The translations under genes and the position numbers were made by a program. 64,000 nt of DNA from positions 21,874,565 to 21,938,564 of the forward strand of contig OY776125.1 in NCBI GenBank assembly GCA_963675135.1, read 5' to 3'. The DNA comes from Galeopsis tetrahit. Lineage: Eukaryota > Streptophyta > Magnoliopsida > Lamiales > Lamiaceae. Below are positions 24,808-36,227 of the stretch, piece after piece (position 1 is the stretch's first letter; each line of letters opens with the position of its first letter). The notes under the pieces are model-generated. The model ran no database searches, was not told where the DNA came from, and saw nothing but the letters and a program-made list of their open reading frames with translations.

Positions 24808-26385
24808 ATGGCTGCCGCTTCTCTCTCTATTTTCCACTCCCAAACTCCATCAACACCAAAACTACCCACTACTTCAACAACCTTCAAAAGATATCCAAAA
24901 ACCATCATTAAAGCAACCATCTCTGACATTCCACACATTTCCCGATCTCCACCGCTTACTACGGCGGCGCCGCCCTCCAATTTACCAACCCGGAAGATCC
25001 CGGGAGATTACGGCCTCCCCTTTATCGGCCCATGGAAGGATAGGCAGGATTATTTCTACAACCAAGGCAGAGATGAATTTTTCAAATCCAGAATCCAAAA
25101 GTACCAATCTACTGTTTTCAGAACAAACATGCCCCCTGGCCCCTTCATTTCCTTCAACCCAAACGTCGTCGTATTACTCGACGGGAAAAGCTTTCCCTCC
25201 CTTTTCGACACCGATAAAGTCGAGAAGAAAGACCTCTTCACCGGCACTTACATGCCCTCCGTCGATCTCACCGGCGGCTACCGCACCCTCTCCTTTCTCG
25301 ACCCCTCCGAGCCCAATCACGCCAAGCTCAAGAAACTCATGTTTTTCTTACTCTCGTACAGACGCGATCGTGTAATTCCCGAATTTCACAACAGTTATTC
25401 CGAATTGTTTGATACTCTGGAGAAGGAATTAGCCACCAAAGGCAAAGCCGCTTTCGGCGCGGCTCACGATCAAGCCGCGTTTAATTTCTTAGCTAGGGCT
25501 TTCTATGGCGCCGACCCGATCGGGTCGAAACTCGGATCCGACGGGCCGGATCTTATCACGAAATGGGTACTGTTCCAGCTTCACCCACTCCTTTCCCTCG
25601 GCCTCCCGCGGCCGATCGAAGATGGAATTCTTCATAATTTCTCACTGCCGCCGTTTTTGATTAAGAAGGATTATCAGAGATTGTACGATTTCTTTTACCA
25701 GAATTCTGGCCCTGTTCTCGACCAAGCCGAAACCCTAGGGATTTCTCGCGACGAGGCTTGCCATAACCTCCTTTACACCACTTGCTTCAACTCCTTCGGC
25801 GGCATGAAAATCCTGTTCCCAAATATGGTCAAATGGGTCGGCCGCGGCGGAGCGAAGCTCCACGCCGCCCTCGCGCGCGAGATCCGATCTGCCATCGGAT
25901 CCAGCGGCGGAAACGTCACCATGGCCGCGATGGAGAAAATGCCGCTGATGAAATCAGTGGTGTACGAAACGCTGCGTATCGAGCCGCCGGTGCCGTCGCA
26001 GTACGCGAAAGCGAAGCGAAATTTCGAGATTGAGTCACACGACGCCGTTTTTCAAATCAAGGAGGGGGAAATGCTTTACGGGTTCCAACCGTTTGCGACG
26101 AAGGACCCGAAGATATTTGAGCGGGCCGAGGAGTTTGTTCCGGCCCGATTCGTTGGGGAAGAGGGAGAGAGGCTTCTGAAGCACGTGGTGTGGTCAAACG
26201 GGCCGGAAAACGGGGGCCCGAGTGTTAATAATAAGCAGTGCGCCGGGAAGGATTTCGTGGTGCTGGCGTCGAGGTTGCTGCTGGTGGAGCTGTTCCGCCG
26301 TTACGACTCGTTTGATATTGAGGTTGCGGCGTCGCCTTTGGGCTCCGCCGTTACTGTAACGTCGTTAAAACGAGCTAGCTTTTAG
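24808..26385 (+). CDS. AOS: Allene oxide synthase (CYP74A), plastid
   Basis: The enzyme dehydrates 13-hydroperoxy-linolenic acid to the unstable allene oxide, the first committed step of jasmonate synthesis, in the chloroplast. The gene is a single exon of 525 codons, normal for CYP74A. The start at 24808 has good context (ACCAATGGC). The open frame runs further upstream, but that part precedes the TATA box. Residues 1 to about 55 are Ser/Thr/Pro-rich and nearly acid-free, a transit peptide. Then come KIPGDYGLPFIGPWKDRQDY, the family segment FTGTYMPSVDLTGGYRTLS, the FNSFGG motif (327-332) that replaces the oxygen-activating I-helix of ordinary P450s, ETLR (387-390) and the haem-ligand Cys478 in NNKQCAGKDF. 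All expected landmarks are present. The coding region is much richer in GC than its surroundings. Confidence 0.97.
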   Translation: MAAASLSIFHSQTPSTPKLPTTSTTFKRYPKTIIKATISDIPHISRSPPLTTAAPPSNLPTRKIPGDYGLPFIGPWKDRQDYFYNQGRDEFFKSRIQKYQSTVFRTNMPPGPFISFNPNVVVLLDGKSFPSLFDTDKVEKKDLFTGTYMPSVDLTGGYRTLSFLDPSEPNHAKLKKLMFFLLSYRRDRVIPEFHNSYSELFDTLEKELATKGKAAFGAAHDQAAFNFLARAFYGADPIGSKLGSDGPDLITKWVLFQLHPLLSLGLPRPIEDGILHNFSLPPFLIKKDYQRLYDFFYQNSGPVLDQAETLGISRDEACHNLLYTTCFNSFGGMKILFPNMVKWVGRGGAKLHAALAREIRSAIGSSGGNVTMAAMEKMPLMKSVVYETLRIEPPVPSQYAKAKRNFEIESHDAVFQIKEGEMLYGFQPFATKDPKIFERAEEFVPARFVGEEGERLLKHVVWSNGPENGGPSVNNKQCAGKDFVVLASRLLLVELFRRYDSFDIEVAASPLGSAVTVTSLKRASF

Positions 26386-26859
26386 AGGCTCAGCTTATGT
26401 TTGTTGTACGAATTATTCATACATTTTGACTTTAGAGTTGAGAGGTGGTTACCGTGAACGTGAAGTATAGTACGGTGTATCTAGTGTAATTTCATTTGTA
26501 TATTCCTTTCTTTTTTTAATATTATCCGATGTATAATTATATTCATATTGGAGTAGTATGTTATTTCGTGTACTCATGTGATAACATCGAATAAGGTACG
26601 AATTTAAATGAAATGTATTTTATACATATTTAATTAATGTATCCAATAGTTCAATGTTATATTTTTCTTTTCGCGTAATTAATAAATTTTAAATGTTATG
26701 TGAAAATGGTCAACTGTTGTGAGCCGAATCAGTCGAGCTTGAATAGTCCAACTGGTTCGAACCTGTTAGGAACCCACTTTATTCAAACAAATCAAGCTCA
26801 CTATTGAAAAGAATATGAACGTGTATATGAATTATAATTAGAGAATAAGAAATACCTAA

Positions 26860-27167
26860 GGGCATGTTTGTTTTGGGATTTTGAGGATTTTGAAATCCGG
26901 ATTTCAAAATCTAGTGGATTTTAAAATCCTAATGCTTTTTATGTTTTGTGTTTGTTTTGAGATTTATGTAGGGTAGGATTTAACTTTATAGAATAGGATT
27001 ATAGGTTTTATAGGTATTTATATAGGGTTTATAGGTATTTATAGGGTTGACTTTTATAGGGTTTATAGGGTGGGATTTTGAAATCCTGAATCAAAATCCC
27101 AAAGTGTAACGGGGGTGGAGTTTCGAAATCCCAAATCCGGATTTCCCATCCCAAAACAAACATGCCC
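26860..27167. mobile_element. Tourist-type MITE (PIF/Harbinger)
   Basis: The termini GGGCATGTTTGTTTTGGGAT and ATCCCAAAACAAACATGCCC are perfect 20 bp inverted repeats flanked by TAA. Length is 308 bp. The interior is rich in GGATTT/AAATCC motifs and has no coding capacity. Confidence 0.88.
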
Positions 27168-27429
27168 TAATTGATCCCTTAAGAAATGATAATGGTGAGA
27201 AATGGTATCTCAAACTAAACTACCTACAACAAAATCGGTTACGAGAGGATTCTGGTGACGGCCCCGACGCTCAAGTCAACAAGATCGCGTGAATAGTAAT
27301 GGGAGTGTGAGTAATAAATGAACATTAACCTTTTAAGAACAAATAGAGGGGCTTATATACTGTCAATTAATTATCCACTCGATTAGACGTCTCTAATCCA
27401 AATGAATAATCAGATCCACAAACAATCAA

Positions 27430-28140
27430 ACAAAGATAGCAATTCACAAATATAAAGAACGAGAACAGAAAAACAAAGCACACGCAAATTTAAGTGGTTC
27501 GATCAACTTGATCTACATTCACTGGACACACGACTTCAATCTTGATTGATAAAAGAATGTTTACACACTCAACACTCAGAAAGGGATTTCTCCCCACTTC
27601 ACTCGTGAACTCTCAACTCAAGAACGAATGCTCGTAAGCGTCAAACTTTTACAATCACAAGTAATGAGGTATTTATAGAAGCCAAAGATGATTGCAGCGT
27701 GCGTTGATTGCATAATCATTGCCAGCGTGGATTCTGTTACAACCCCCTAACAAACTCACACTTTCAGTGTGACCTAATACGAATTGACATCAATGTCATT
27801 CACTTGTTCTCGCAAACAGATGACACCATCAGAAAATCTATCAAAAAACCTCCCTCTTCTGATATCCAATACTTAGCCAAAAGACTAACTCTGCAAACAT
27901 AACTCTACTGACATGATCTGACCTCTTCTGATCTTCTCATCTCAGATGATTCTAAGCAACACCTTTTTATTTGATTGGAAACCTCCACCTCATCTGATTT
28001 AGGCCTGAGTTGGCTTGCCTGACTCCTCCAACTGATACACCCATCAACTGAGTCCTCTATAAAACTTCTATCAACTAAGTACACCATCTGATTCTCCCAA
28101 CAACTGAGTACTTCAGCAGACTAGAACTCATATGAATCTC
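27430..28140 (-). mobile_element. LTR-like sequence, probably a solo or partial Copia-type LTR
   Basis: Read on the minus strand there are many short repeats such as ATCTGAT and CAACTGA, then a TATA-like CTATAAATACC (27668-27679 region), then a leader ending near a segment resembling the R-U5 part of plant Copia LTRs (GTTGATCGAACCACTTAAAT). I could not find matching TG/CA ends or a 5 bp duplication, so the limits and class are tentative. Confidence 0.35.
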
Positions 28141-29690
28141 GAGATTATGAGATAAACCTCACATATACCTTTCTCTCGAAGGGCATACGGGTCTTTCGCT
28201 ACTTAGGGTTTGTTACATGATTGTGTCACGTCCTTGTACAACTCTGTCAAACCTAGAGATTATTCTCCCGTTAGTGCGCATTTCTTGCAAAAATCTCGTG
28301 TAAACGGATTTTTGCGATCTCATATGTAACGAACACCATTATTCTCTCAAAAAAATGGCTAAACACATATATCAATCTTTCATATCTCCTCAGGATTTGC
28401 TCTTATGCTATATGTTTCTCATTCATCTTTGCTATGGACATCTCTCTTTGAATAGGAACGTTCTTTTCAAAATTAGTACCATCATTAATTCATAATATGA
28501 TATCCTCTCATTAGTCACATCATTATGTCCTACCAACAACAACGACTTGAAAAGAGAAAGGTTCAATAGTTTCCACGAGCCTACTTTGATCAAACTTGGG
28601 GCACCACATGAGCTCAAGGAGGGAGGTGACCTTGACTTGATTTGACTCCGACAACAACAATTAATATGCGTGAGGGGTCACCATCATCAAAGAGATATAC
28701 TATAATCTATAAATAAGGAATTTGACCCATTTACAAGTTCTGATCCCTCACTTCATTGAAAATGTTGAAGCATTTAAAGGAGATCGACTCTTAATTTCTC
28801 TAACGTACTCATGATATATCCTTACCCTCATTCCGAACTTTTACTATCTTATTGTTTGATTGTTTGTTAGTTGAAACACCCAATTAGTCACATTAAACTC
28901 ACTAATTAATTATTTTACATTTAAATTTTCAGCACCGTTGTATTTTCTTGTGTTTTTCTTTTTTACGCAATCAGAATTATAATCTCAATAAAATTAAATG
29001 AATATTTGTTTGAATCTCAATTCATGTGAACTCTTATATTCTAGTGTCGCTATTTGAAGAAATACTTGATTTTTAAATTGTGACACTGAAAAAAAAAAAA
29101 AAAACATGTAAAATCAAAACGACGTGATATATATTCCGACTTTCAGCAATTTTGGATTAAAAACCAGTCAATTTGCAAAAGGATAGGGATTTTGGAGGGG
29201 CAATTACAACTCGTATAGAGTGTGACCTTCAAGTTTTAAATCAAAAGAAGCAATTAGTTTAATTCAAAAAGTTTTAAACATTCGATCTTGTCTTACGTAT
29301 ACGCCCAACTACATATAAGAGAAATATGAATTATGTATTTAATATTCATCACTATGATTCTGAATTATTTTGGGTGAGAAAATATACGGAGTACTATTTT
29401 GGGAAGAAATTGAAATGGGGAGTGCAATAAATAGGGCAGAAACAAAATATTTTATCCACTAAGAATTAGTAAACCAATAATAATAAAAAGCTTAATAACA
29501 TGTCTTTGTTGGTCGGGGGAGTATCATGAATTAGATATGACAAGTTATGTCAATCAAACTAAATAAACTAAATCATACCACATGAGACTACTACTACAAC
29601 ACAAATCAAAATATAAATAGACATAGGTACACATATTGTTTATTTAAAAAAGGAAAAGAAAAAATAAATATTACAAAAGGCTCCAATTAA

Positions 29691-29981
29691 TTAAGGTGCA
29701 GCAAAAGCATCATCAGCCCATCTTATGTGAGTAACTGCTGCAGTACTGTTGTTATCAGGCGAGGTGGAAACAAGAGTTTGCAGGGCGGATTTAAGTTTGT
29801 TGAGACGCTTACGGTGGCGAATACGGCGGAGCACCACCGCTTTGTCTACTGGGCCAGTTGTGTGGGCCGGTTTCAAGTATAAGTGGGTGGTTACCTCCTG
29901 TTGTTGTTGATCATCATCTTCTTCTTCAAGGACTCCTCCACACTTACTATTTGGATCCTTTTTGGAGAGTAGAGAGCACAT
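29691..29981 (-). CDS. Small plant-specific protein of unknown function (96 aa)
   Basis: This intronless gene encodes 96 residues. The start MCSLLSKKDPNSK is followed by an acidic and Gln-rich stretch (EEEDDDQQQQ), then a basic segment DKAVVLRRIRHRKRLNKLKS (about residues 46-65) and the ending HIRWADDAFAAP. I recall a family of uncharacterised plant proteins that combine such a VVLRRIRHRK segment with a C-terminal W-x-DDAFA motif, which is why I take this as a real gene; I cannot name it. A TATA-like element on the minus strand near 30040-30050 lies about 60 bp upstream. There is no signal peptide or membrane segment. The basic stretch may bind nucleic acid or direct nuclear import, which is inference. 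Confidence 0.75.
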   Translation of the reverse strand: MCSLLSKKDPNSKCGGVLEEEDDDQQQQEVTTHLYLKPAHTTGPVDKAVVLRRIRHRKRLNKLKSALQTLVSTSPDNNSTAAVTHIRWADDAFAAP

Positions 29982-30428
29982 CTTTAGTATAGTTAGAATA
30001 TCACCAAAATACTAGTAGTAGTAACATATATTTTACATACAATATATAAATAGAAAAAAGAATCACATCATTTAAGCTTTATAGGCTTAGTTTTAATTTT
30101 TTAATTTCACTCGCTCTGACAAGTCGGTTTTCAGGATTCCTTCTGTCTCCTCCTCAAATTTACTATGTCCACCATGTTTATAGTATATATTATTCAAAAG
30201 ACGGACGGTGGGGTACGTATTTGAAGGTTTGTTTTATGAATTCAAATTACATGTATTCACTTATTTTGTTTTATTTTTTCATAACTAAGTCGATGAATTT
30301 TATATTTTTCAGGCAAGATTTTTTGTAATTGGGTAATCAAAATATCTAAATCCATTAAAATTCAATTGAGTTGTTAGTTCATCAAGTAATGGGCGCTGAA
30401 GTGGTTCAATTCTCGACAAGGAAATTAA

Positions 30429-30493
30429 TGGGCCAAACTTGGGCTGCTATTGGCTTAGAAAAGGGCCTGCTAATGTAATAAAATGGCTGGGCC
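30429..30493 (+). promoter_or_regulatory. Site II box cluster without a downstream gene
   Basis: TGGGCC at 30429-30434, TGGGCT at 30440-30445 and TGGGCC at 30488-30493 form the cluster typical of plant housekeeping promoters bound by TCP factors. A pyrimidine-rich, leader-like stretch follows at about 30545-30620. No sizeable reading frame follows; instead a satellite-like array begins near 30745. Confidence 0.5.
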
Positions 30494-30744
30494 TTCTTTT
30501 AGCTGAAATTAAACCTTTCCTGGCTGTTATTTAATTGAAAGTACATCATTTTCAATTTCTTTTCTTGCCTCCTCAATTCTTTTTCTTCTCATCTTTCACT
30601 CTGGATTCTTTATCACATACTTGCTTCACTCATTCAATTTACGGCTCAAATCAATGGTTTATGTTTTGTTACTAATAATTCTCAATTACGACCAATTATT
30701 ACACCAATTAGCGATATTCAAATCGATGTTTACTTGTCACAAAA

Positions 30745-31520
30745 CTTGATTTGAAATGGATTTTCGAAATTACTGTCCTCGAATGAAAAATTCAACATTA
30801 AAAATGGATTATATGGTCGATTTTAGTGGGGTGCAAAGTCTCTTGATCATTTGTCAAGTTTGAAAAAATGGTGCTCATGCTTGCATAAGTGGTTTGGGGT
30901 ATATTAGGTCGCCATTTGAAAGGTTTTCGTCAAAATCATTATCATCAAATGTAAAATGGTACATTAAAAATGGATTTTATGGCCGATTCTAGTGGGCTGG
31001 AGAATGCAATGTCTCATTACCATCCAACAAGTTTTAAAAAATGGTGTACATACATGCTCAAGTGGTTTGGGTTATATTAGGTGGCCATGGGGAAGGTTTT
31101 TGTCGAAAAACAATGACATTAATTGAATGCAAAATCCGACATAAAAAATGGATTATATGATAGATTTTGGTGGGGTGGGGGATGCAAAAAAGTGTCATGA
31201 CCATCGAAAAAGCGATCCACATGTATGCCCAAGTGGTTTGGGGTATACAAGGGTTGCCATTGAGAAGGTATTCGAAAATCATTGTCCTCGAATGCAAAAT
31301 TCGACATTAAAAATGAATTTTATGGCATATTCCAGTGGGGTGGAGGATGCAAAGTCTCATGACCATCCGACATGTTTGAAAAAACGGTGCACATGCATAT
31401 TCGAGTGGTTTCAGGTATATGTAGATCGCAATTTGGAAAGTATTCGTAAAAATCCACTACCCTCAAATGCAAAATTCAACATTAAAATTGAATTTTATGA
31501 CCGATTCTAGTGGAATGGGG
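30745..31520. repeat. Satellite-like tandem array, about 4.5 units of 166-177 bp
   Basis: A landmark resembling AAAAATGGATTTTATGGCCG recurs at about 30798, 30966, 31143, 31309 and 31483. Between the landmarks, blocks such as TCATGACCATCCGACAAGTT, AAAATGGTGCACATGCAT, CAAGTGGTTTGGGGTATA and CCTCGAATGCAAAATTCGAC recur in the same order. Units differ by many substitutions and small indels, so the array is old. Reading frames across it are accidental. Confidence 0.85.
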
Positions 31521-31751
31521 TTCACGAAAATTATCTTTAATTAGTTACTTTTATTTAGTGACTTTTACAACTTTTACAATTACACTCCTTCAAGGTTGAT
31601 TCTCACCTAGTCACCTTAGAATTTATCACCCTCCATCACAAAATCTTCGAAGCTAATGTAATTGTAAGATCGTTTTATAGTAAGACGGATAATAATATAA
31701 ATATGACACTTTAATACTCTAAAAAAAGATTAATTTGTTAACAATCTTATA

Positions 31752-32034
31752 CTCCTTCCGTCCCACAAGAATTTGCACACTTTTCATATATGGATGTCCC
31801 ATACCAATTTGCACACTCCATAAAAGGAAATATCTTCACAACCCTCACCCTTGAAATATACTCATATTTACCCATATGCCATTACTTTTCCACATTCAAT
31901 CTACTTTTTACTTTACTTTATTCATAAAAGTTTACAAAACTACCCCTCAAAATATCAATTATTACATTTTTTCTTACACATTTTTTAAAATGTGTGTCGG
32001 TCAAAGGGTGCAAGTTCCTCCGGGACAGAGGGAG
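31752..32034. mobile_element. Stowaway-type MITE
   Basis: The left end CTCCTTCCGTCCCACAAGAA and the right end GTTCCTCCGGGACAGAGGGAG are imperfect inverted repeats flanked by TA. It is a complete member of the family whose right halves lie at 1-158 and 3440-3577. Confidence 0.75.
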
Positions 32035-32989
32035 TAGTAAGTTATAAGTAGTAGGAACAATATTTTGTCGAGTTTGCAGTATAGGCCGGTAATTGCAAGA
32101 TACTGTAGAAAGTAGTGTGAGAACTAAGTAATGAGCAATAAAATTTTATAATGATAGAAAATTATGGTTTTGTGTACGTGGCAGCTTGTTGGGAAGTGTG
32201 ATTTTGAGACTTGTCTTTTCGTGTCGACATGTTATGTGGCAGTTAAAGGGCCGTTGTGATAGATAGATAGATAACATAATTTTTTGCTTTTTTCCATTTT
32301 TGGATAAAAGTCCAACATTGATAGGAAAACAAAATTATGCTGCTTCAGATAAATTAAAATATTCACTACCAACCAATAGGGAAAAGCCAACGTTGTCTAG
32401 CTTTCCTTTCCACAATATTTATTGCACCATGCGTGTATAGTTTTCTAAATTTTGATTATTTTTAGTATAAAATAAACAGGGTATGATGAGATAAGGTAGT
32501 ACCCATACATAAATATGAATAAAATAAATATTAACTTATCGTTAAAGAGTGAAGCTTGAATAATATTATTTAAAAAAATGATAATAATGTAGTTTGACAA
32601 CTAAAATTGAAAGTTGAAGTAATTAAATTGGACTCAATAATTAATAATTGTTGAGTAACTTAACTGATGATTCTAATAGTTTAATGTGATGAAATAAAAT
32701 AAATGAATGGTTATAAACTATTCTTGAGAATTTACATATATTAAAAAAAATTGTTTTCCTTTTATTTTTCTGTATTTCCCTTACTGCTTCCTTAGATGTT
32801 CTTCCTTAAATATTTTTACCTTAATTCTGTGTATTTCTGTTGGCGGTTTCTCTAACTCTTATGCGTTTACGCGGCCTGCTTCCTTTTGGGACTCCCTTTA
32901 GTACCTGTTTTTCCTCTTTTGGGATTTGGTGATGTTTGTATGAAGATTTTGGCGCTCGGTGATTCTTTGTCCTTATATTTTTATCTTTA

Positions 32990-33203
32990 GTTTTTCTTGA
33001 GTTGTTGATACCTTAGTGTGGGGCGTCTCGATTCGAGAAATGGAGATTTGTGCTTCTTTAGTGGACAAAGTTTTCACGCGTTTTATTACTTCCTCACGAT
33101 TGGAGGTGACAACTACGCCTTCTGTCTCGGTTTGAAGATCTTGAGTTTGTAATTGTTGTATCAATATTCTGATCTTTTGTAACCTCTTCAAAAAAAAAAA
33201 AAA
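32990..33203 (+). mobile_element. Retroposon copy, 3' part, with poly(A)
   Basis: This stretch matches, with divergence, the 3' part of the element at 53611-54460. Shared pieces in order are CACCTTAGTGTG/TACCTTAGTGTG, GGAGA(C/T)(C/T)TG, CTC(G/A)CGATT, CGGTTTGAA, AAGATCTT and GATCTT(T/G)TAA, followed by an A-run at 33189-33203. The start of the copy is unclear; it may reach back to about 32760. Confidence 0.6.
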
Positions 33204-35454
33204 GTACATTGTTTTAAATTATTAAAACATCTCTTAATATTTCCATTTATGGAAAATACTCCAGTTTTGTGCTACACGGCACATGTAGCATGGTATGAGA
33301 TGTAAAATTACTCTCAAATTGAATCACTCATCAATATTTCATTTAACCCCGTGTTGATTAATTACCTAATTTTAATTTGTCTAAGCTGAAATGATCTTAC
33401 ATAAAATTTTAATTAAATAAATACAAAGATCATTACCAGTTCTAAAATTTTGTAGATTTGGGTAGAACAAGAAAAATGGGCCCATTCTTCTAGCATTTTG
33501 AGAGTAAATGAATTTTTGCATAATGGGGATAGATAAAGGAGGAAAATTACTTTTTATATAGGGTATAAATGATATTTTACCACCCATTTTGCATCTAATA
33601 GTAACTTTGAAAAAAGTTAGTATTAGAATGTAAAAAGGGAGGTGTAAAAATTATCTAAAGGTAAAAAACTCTTAAAATAAGTATGAAATATGTACATATA
33701 ATGGACCGTGCATGAAACATGCATATACATATCATACACAAAATATGCACGTACGGATCGTGCACAAAATGTGCACATGTCATTTTTATTTTATTCACTA
33801 TAAGAAAAAAAACATTAATTTTGTCACACATCCTTCGTCTCATACACACACACACACATATATATATATAATAAAAGTAGGCCCCCGAAATTTTGGATCC
33901 CAAGACGGTCGCCCCTACCGCCCTGCCTCAGGGTCACCCCTGATCATTAGGGTGCTTGTACGTACCTCACTACTACATATTTGGCCTTGGAGAGCTTTTA
34001 AAAGAGCTCTCCAAGTGGGAGCTGTCCAAGCTAAATTGCACTCTGAGCGATACTTACATTTAATTTCTAATGGCATATAAGTCAATTTTGTCTTAAAACT
34101 TTCTACCTTTTTTTAAAAGGTCTAAAAAAGACTAAATTGATACATTTAATTTTTTTGGGACCAAAACAAAACAAACTGCAAAAAAGTGGAACTAAACTGA
34201 TACATTTAATTTTTTTGGGACCATACAAAACAAAATATAAAAAAATGGAATTAAATTGATAAATTTAACTTTTTATGAGCATTTTAGAAAATATTGAAAT
34301 TTATGAGACTAAATTCACTTCTATCCCAATTTCAAAACAGTAATATATGATTAAATTTTGTGTACACCCAACTGTTTTTTTAAATGAGAAGTATTAATAG
34401 TTTCGCTAAACAATATGTTTTATTTATTTAATCCGATCGAAAATAAATAATTAAGAGATATTTTCAACCTTGGTCGTACGTAACATACGTCCTTTCAAAT
34501 TTCTAGGGTTTCGTCGGGCTGTGCCGTCCATCTATATATATATCGACCAGAGATTTCAATTCTTTGGACATTAATTCAATTTTATTGAGAGAATATTATT
34601 GTTTCAGTAGCTTACTATTGAGTACGAGAATAAATGTTATGGGCGCTATATGGTGTAGAATACTTGCCAAGGCAAAAGGGAATCATGGCTGCGACATTCA
34701 GAATAATCGTTTTGTCTGTTGCAATAGAGTTAATTTATAATAAATCATTTTCTTTATATTATATTTTTGCAACCACCCTCCTTAACATCCCCAAAATTTA
34801 TGCAATTGCGTTCAACCACGTACAATTCTTTTGTAAACAAATGGTAAAACGTTATATGTCAGTGATGTCACATGATCAAATAATTAAACCAAACTGTTTG
34901 GTATTTATTTACCTAAATTAGTTTTACGAACGATGCATACATATGATCATATTGTTGTTGCCAAAACTTGCAACTTGCACTGACTTTAACATTGGTTGTA
35001 CGGTTGGTTACATTATAAAAAAAAAAAAATTACTAGCACATTAATTAGTATCACATTAAATAAAAAAAAAAAAACACTGCTAAGTGCTAATTAACATGTA
35101 CATACACAATCATAAATTTAAAAAAAAAATAGGAGCGCCGCAATTTCACGCATAGAAAATTTAAAATTAAAAAACAAGGGGTAGACTGGTAGAATTAACA
35201 TGGAGGGTCATATTAGCAAAAAAATGAAAAATGGCATAAAAATTCGTGGGTGGAACCGAGTTGAAAGCAGGTTAAAATAAACATGTCCAAAAAATTCGCG
35301 TTAGACATACTTATAAACTTGCTCTCAAGTCTGTATTATTATAAGAAAAAATAACACATTCTTATTGTTATTGTCAATATGAAAATATTGGTTTTCATAT
35401 TGATTGTGTTTGAAGATTTACAGGGAGTAATTTATACAACAAAAAAGGCACGTA
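33204..35454. other. Intergenic region with short repeats
   Basis: No gene is supported. Seen here are a CA/TA microsatellite near 33842-33871, an inverted repeat with 11 bp arms at 33986-34015 (CTTGGAGAGCT / AGCTCTCCAAG), and a ~60 bp tandem repeat at about 34130-34280. Confidence 0.6.
34130..34280. repeat. ~60 bp tandem repeat, about 2.4 units
   Basis: The block AACTGATACATTTAATTTTT followed by TTGGGACCA and AAACAAAA recurs head to tail. The third, partial unit is more diverged. Confidence 0.75.
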
Positions 35455-35538
35455 TCTATATATATATAATAACAGCATAGTTGACTCCTGGTCAATTCCC
35501 GTCAAAATTGTTGAGGGCCCAAGTTTTCTCTCTCTCTC

Positions 35539-35578
<40 letters not shown>

Positions 35579-36227
35579 TAAAGGTCCAGCTATTTTAGTT
35601 TTTGGCTTATATCACTCCTTAAATCTTTTTTTTATTCTATTCGTAGTCCAATTACAAATTAATTATTAAAAAATATTTGTAATTAAGTATATCCCTATAA
35701 ATTTTAATTATTAAAAAATATTTTTAATTAATTTATGTATATTTGTACATATACTTTTGTTTTCCAATGTTATATATAGATTTTAATTATAAGTTAAAAT
35801 TTGTATGAGATAGTTTCATGAATCCATTTAGTAAAATTGAATTTTAATTAATTACTTTATTTCGTCAGAAGCTTCCAGTCTTTTCATTTAGATGTCTCAC
35901 AAAAAAGTTATCATTTTATTTTTGTGTATACATTGTGACTCCACTTCTTTTACTCTTAAATTATCCTACACTCCATTTTATTCCCTCTCTTCAATCATAT
36001 CAATTTTAACACCTCATTTTATATTAATTTTTTTCAAATTCTGTGATAATTTGAAGCTTCATTCATAAGATGAAATCAATGATAAGATTTCACATAGTAT
36101 TATTGTTCTTCAAATTCTGTAAAATTCAATCATTGAAAATTTTAAATCGCACGAATGTATTCTATAAATAATTAATTAAAATTTATTAATATTCAATCCG
36201 TCGTGCAACGCACGGGAGAATTACTAG
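35455..36227 (+). mobile_element. Probable Helitron
   Basis: The 3' end is convincing: a CGTGC-AAC-GCACG hairpin at about 36203-36215, then GGGAGAATTACTAG ending at 36227 before T. The proposed 5' end, TCTATATATATATAATAAC at 35455 after an A, fits the TC start rule but is less certain. There is no RepHel protein. A long pyrimidine run sits at about 35526-35578. Confidence 0.5.

Larger units (their letters stand above)
26400..29690. other. Intergenic region between AOS and the small ORF gene
   Basis: No gene is supported. It contains a Tourist-type MITE (26860-27167) and an LTR-like stretch (about 27430-28140); nothing else was recognised. Confidence 0.6.

Noticed and set aside
25782..26033. 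Arg-rich 83-codon frame inside AOS
   Set aside because: It is an alternate frame of a GC-rich coding region.
31148..31510. 120-codon open frame
   Set aside because: It runs through several units of the satellite-like array, and its 'repeated domain' is just the DNA repeat.
30745..31520. CRISPR-like array
   Set aside because: Units are about 170 bp, contiguous and diverged, with no alternation of short repeats and unique spacers, and the DNA is from a plant nucleus.
35481..35669. 62-codon open frame with a Phe run
   Set aside because: It is a product of the long pyrimidine tract and has no other protein-like feature.
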